Of a stretch of 64,000 bases of DNA, positions 60,864 through 64,000 are shown piece after piece (the first letter of the stretch is position 1; the number at the start of each line of letters is the position of its first letter). A program made the translations under genes and the position numbers. Source of the DNA: Nansenia antarctica (Eukaryota > Chordata > Actinopteri > Argentiniformes > Microstomatidae); the NCBI GenBank assembly GCA_963989245.1, contig OZ022342.1, positions 45,047,548-45,111,547 on the forward strand, written 5' to 3'. The notes beneath the pieces were generated by a model. That model saw only the letters and a program-made list of their open reading frames with translations. It made no database searches and was not told where the DNA came from.

Positions 60864-62058
60864 ACCCCCCCCCATGCCGCGCCGCATCGACCAACCCCCC
60901 CCCACCCCGGGCCTACCTCACTACACCACCAGTTCCTGCACTATCACCTTCACCACTGTTCCAGCACAAGCCCTGGTCAGCAGTATCACCATCACAAGGA
61001 CCAGGAGAGGAGCAGCGCACAACACCAACAGGGAAGTTTACTGCACCTTCCACCACCTACACATGTACACAGCACTGACCCACTTCCTACTCTCACCAGA
61101 ATATCAACACACACAACCCACAGCCGAACCAGCCGTCTCTGCCAGCACCACCAGCACCAGGATGACCAACACCACTGGGTCACAGGGAAGTACTGATCAC
61201 CCGCCTGACACCAAAATGCACACTACACAAACCATGCACACCTCCCTTCTCTCACTCCTGTATCTTTTCAGGCACATGTCATATCCAGCTCTGACACCTA
61301 CCCAGGCTTCCAGACCCAGGAGCAGAGACCGGCGGGAACCACCACGTCACCCCAGCACCAACCCCAGGTTCCAACTCAGCGACCCCAAACCCCCTGTTCC
61401 GGGCCCCCCACCCCCAACTCCAGGCCCCCAGCTACAGGCCCAGTCCCCTACCCGCCAACCCCCAACCCCCAGCCCGGAGCAAGCTGAGAAGAGCCAGGGA
61501 GCTTTTTCCCTGGATAAGCTGTGTACAGGTTTTTCGCCTCTGCTTGCCTGCCATGCGCCGAGCTCTCTGGGCCTCTCCTCAGGGGCCTCCGGTCGGCCTG
61601 CGTGCTCGATCTGCTCCGCCGCTGGGGCACCTGGTCCGGCTAGCCTCGTGAAGGGCTACAGGAGTCTGAGCCTGGTGGGCTGGGCCGGACGCGCCGGTGG
61701 TGGGTCGGGTGAGTCGGGTGTGTGGGGTCCCTCGGGGGAGGGAGGTGGGGGAGCCACGGCTTTGCACTGGTGGGCAAACTGGATAGTAGTCGCTCTACAA
61801 CTAGAGGGCTGCAGGGGAATTTTTTTCCCGGATGCACAGCGAACAGGTTTTTTACCCCTGCCTCCTACCGACATTGGAACCTGGACACTGAACACTGAAC
61901 ACTGAACATTACACTACACTGGACAATACACTGAACACTGAGCACTTTAGTTAGTTTAATGTTGGTTGTTGTTGAATGTAATGTCTTAAATGTCTGATTG
62001 TTTGATTAATTGATTGTATACACGGTGTTGCGTTTTTATAAAAACCAATAAAAAACAC

Positions 62059-62135
62059 TTTTACTAAAGACTTCCGTGGAGAGGAACACTTACGAGTTCA
62101 AGCTATTTTTGGCAGGCTCTGCGTCTAGCTGAGCC
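62059..62135 (+). pseudogene. 3' half of U2-U5 gene interrupted by copy G
   Basis: From TTTTACTAAAG to GAGCC. Confidence 0.88.
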
Positions 62136-62137
62136 CA

Positions 62138-62692
62138 TATCCATGTTTCAAGGTAAGTCAGGTAGAAGAAGAAGAAGAAGAAGAAGAAGAAGAAGAAGAA
62201 GAAGAAGAAGAAGAAGAAGAAGAAGAAGAAGAAGAAGAAGAAGAAGAAGAAGAAAAAAATGTCTGGTTTAAATCTTAGAATGTCTGGTTTGAATCTTAGC
62301 ATGTCTGGTTTAAACCTTTGAATGTCTGGTTTGAATCTTAGAATGTCTGGTTTAAACCTTAGAATGTCTGGTTTAAACCTTAGAATGTCTGGTTTAAATC
62401 TTAGAATGTCTGGTTTAAACCTTAGAATGTCTGGTTTGAACCTTAGAATGTCTGGTTTGAATCTTAGAATGTCTGGTTTAAACCTTAGAATGTCTGGTTT
62501 GAACATTAGCATGTCTGGTTTAAACCTTAGAATGTCTGGTTTGAACCTTAGAATGTCTGGTTTGAATCTTAGAATGTCTGGTTTAAACCTTAGAATGTCT
62601 GGTTTGAACCTTAGAATGTCTAAGATGTCTTCAATGTCTTCTTCTTCTTCTTCTTCTTCGACCCCCACCTGACTTACCTTGAAACACGGATA
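62138..62692. repeat. Inverted-repeat cassette 22 with expanded GAA tract
   Basis: The left arm (TATCCATG) is cut short at CAGGTAGAAG, so the GGTGGG part is lost. The GAA tract is about 91 bp (62164-62254), roughly double the usual. The satellite spans 62258-62622 (about 17 copies), shortened like cassette 20. Confidence 0.85.
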
Positions 62693-62789
62693 CAAGAAGA
62701 AGAAGAAGAAGAAGAAGAAGAAGGTCAACACAGCTTTCACACTTTGACCTGAATGGCGGCGGTGGTGGGCACGGTTCAATTTATGAGTT

Positions 62790-62875
62790 ATTGCTTCTCG
62801 GCCTTTTGGCTAAGAACAAACTCTGGTTTCTCTTCAAAAAAACGCACAAGCCTTTCGCCTTTTACTAAAGACTTC
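62790..62875 (+). pseudogene. 5' part of U2-U5 gene interrupted by copy H
   Basis: U2 leader and U5 5' half through CTTTTACTAAAGACTTC, after which copy H starts. Confidence 0.88.
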
Positions 62876-62967
62876 GTTTTTTTGAGAAATCTAGGGTTTT
62901 TCCTTTTTCCTCACTAGGCTCTATGCCCCTCCTTTTTTTCTATTCTTGGTCGGGGAGCACGTCTTCT

Positions 62968-63559
62968 CAGTAGGTGGCTTGTCCGCTGCTGGGAGGTGGC
63001 TCCCCCGACCCACCCCCCCTCTTTGAGCGGAACAGGCCGGGATCCGAGAGGAGCTGCCGGAGACCCGCGACTCTTCCAGTAGGTGGCCTTTTCACCACTG
63101 GGGCAGTTCGGCCGCTGGGCAGCCCCCCTCCAAAGAGCGGAAAGGCCGGACCCCGAGAGGAGCTTCCAAAGACCGCGACTCTTCCAGTAGGTGACCAGTA
63201 GGTGGCCTGCCCGCCACTGGAGCCACTGGAGCACGAGTTCGGCCCCTGGGCAGCCCCCCTCCAAAGAGCGGAAAGGCCGGACCCCGAGAGGAGCTTCCAA
63301 AGACCGCGACTCTTCCAGTAGGTGACCAGTAGGTGGCCTGCCCGCCACTGGAGCCACTGGAGCACGAGTTCGGCCCCTGGGCAGCCCCCCTCCAAAGAGC
63401 GGACAGGCCGGACCCCGAGAGGAGCTTCCAAAGACCGCGACTCTTTCAGTAGGTGGCCTGCCCGCCACTGGAGCACGAGTTCGGCCCCTGGGCAGCCCCC
63501 CTCAAAAGAGCGGAAAGGCCGGACCCCGAGAGGAGCTTCCGAAGACCTCGACTCCCCCA
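62968..63559 (+). repeat. 5' UTR tandem monomers of copy H
   Basis: Five monomers as in copy B. Confidence 0.85.
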
Positions 63560-63664
63560 AGCACGCCAGAGGTGAGAGAGGGCCCAACACCCACCAGCCG
63601 ACCCAGCTGAGCCAGTGGACCCCAACCAGACCAGGAGGGAGGACAACTATAACATCTAAGCTAG

Positions 63665-63734
63665 GAGCGAGAGGGACACAGGGGAGTGCTTTGAAGACCG
63701 TAGGTCTCTGGCCACCTGGTGTCCCCACTCGCTC
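63665..63734 (+). other. 70-nt 5' UTR hairpin, copy H
   Basis: As in copy D. Confidence 0.68.
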
Positions 63735-63948
63735 TCAGGTGTCCCTCTTTTGTCCCCAGACGGGAACCCAGTTCCAGACCCAAGCCAGAGTCCAAAATCT
63801 GCCGTGAGGACCTGAGAGGAACAACACCCCTAACCTAACGGCAAGTACCCTATTCCCCCCCCCAAAAAATTATCTACAACCTCCCCCTAACCCTATTCCT
63901 CTCCCTCCTTCCTCCCTGATCCCCCACCCCCCCCACCCCACTCCAACG

Positions 63949-64000
63949 ATGAACCCCGGAGCGATGCGGCGCTACAACGCCGTCAGGTTGACGCTCAACC
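63949..64000 (+). CDS. E1 ORF1, N-terminal start, cut by the window end
   Basis: First 17 codons (MNPGAMRRYNAVRLTLN) at the conserved start position. The rest is outside the window. Confidence 0.9.
   Translation, partial: MNPGAMRRYNAVRLTLN

Larger units (their letters stand above)
54830..62058 (+). mobile_element. E1 copy G: full-length retrotransposon
   Basis: About 7.23 kb. 5' UTR 54830-55941, ORF1 55942-57480, ORF2 57477-60863, 3' UTR 60864-62058. Target duplication of about 16-17 bp (left copy ends 54753, right copy starts 62059). ORFs intact. Several private substitutions lie in the 3' UTR (near 60889, 60957, 61090, 61106 and 61874). Confidence 0.94.
62876..64000 (+). mobile_element. 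E1 copy H: 5' end slightly truncated, continues beyond the window
   Basis: Starts at GTTTTTTTGAGAAATC, about 45 nt inside the full 5' UTR, right after the target sequence ending ACTTC. Contains the monomers, the hairpin and the ORF1 start at 63949. Sequence is of the D/G type (CGACTCCCCC, GAAGACC...GGTCTC). The remainder is outside the window. Confidence 0.93.

Overview
The window looks like animal DNA, most likely a vertebrate and plausibly a teleost fish. The reasons are the Tx1-type non-LTR retrotransposons with CCHC ORF1 proteins, the Pol II-type snRNA gene relics and the (GAA)n-rich satellite. No ordinary single-copy host gene is visible. The species is inferred, not shown.

Host layer. 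The ground state is a tandem array with a period of about 0.72-1.28 kb (usually about 840 bp). Each unit has (i) a 66-bp flank with a U2-PSE-like core, (ii) a 147-nt chimeric snRNA gene made of about the first 30 nt of U2 joined to an essentially complete U5 (5' stem, loop I, Sm site, 3' stem-loop), (iii) a 3'-box-like element, and (iv) a cassette whose inverted-repeat arms (which include the 3' box) and GAA/TTC tracts enclose about 16-41 copies of a 21-bp satellite. Fourteen uninterrupted 147-nt genes are visible.

Mobile layer. Eight copies (A-H) of one retrotransposon family, called E1 here, lie on the + strand. Every downstream junction is at the same nucleotide of U5 loop I. Clean copies carry a target duplication of about 13-17 bp within CTTTTACTAAAGACTTC. 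Copies B (6446-13703), D (20841-28060), F (45980-53243) and G (54830-62058) are full length with intact ORF1 (three zinc knuckles) and ORF2 (AP endonuclease, reverse transcriptase, C-terminal CCHC), and they are nearly identical. A (1-3793), C (16991-20123), E (42788-44252) and H (62876-64000) are truncated or cut by the window. B, D and G carry extra U5/U2-U5 sequence at their 5' ends that the local array does not encode, which suggests co-transcription from a donor snRNA locus. A second, AT-rich and diverged family, E2 (33686-40088), has intact ORFs, is 5' truncated, and ends exactly at the U2/U5 boundary.

Layout: A tail 1-3793; array 3794-6331; B; array 13704-16557; (GAA)n 16558-16991; C; array 20124-20712; D; array 28061-33685; E2; array 40089-42788; E; array 44253-45979; F; array 53244-54753; G; array 62059-62875; H to the end. 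The system resembles R1/R2 in rDNA, or Keno (U2) and Mutsu (5S) in the Tx1 group, but the target is U5 loop I, for which I do not recall a described family. E1 and E2 share a 70-nt 5'-UTR hairpin with compensatory changes. Because the region is so repetitive, copy numbers and some junctions depend on assembly quality.
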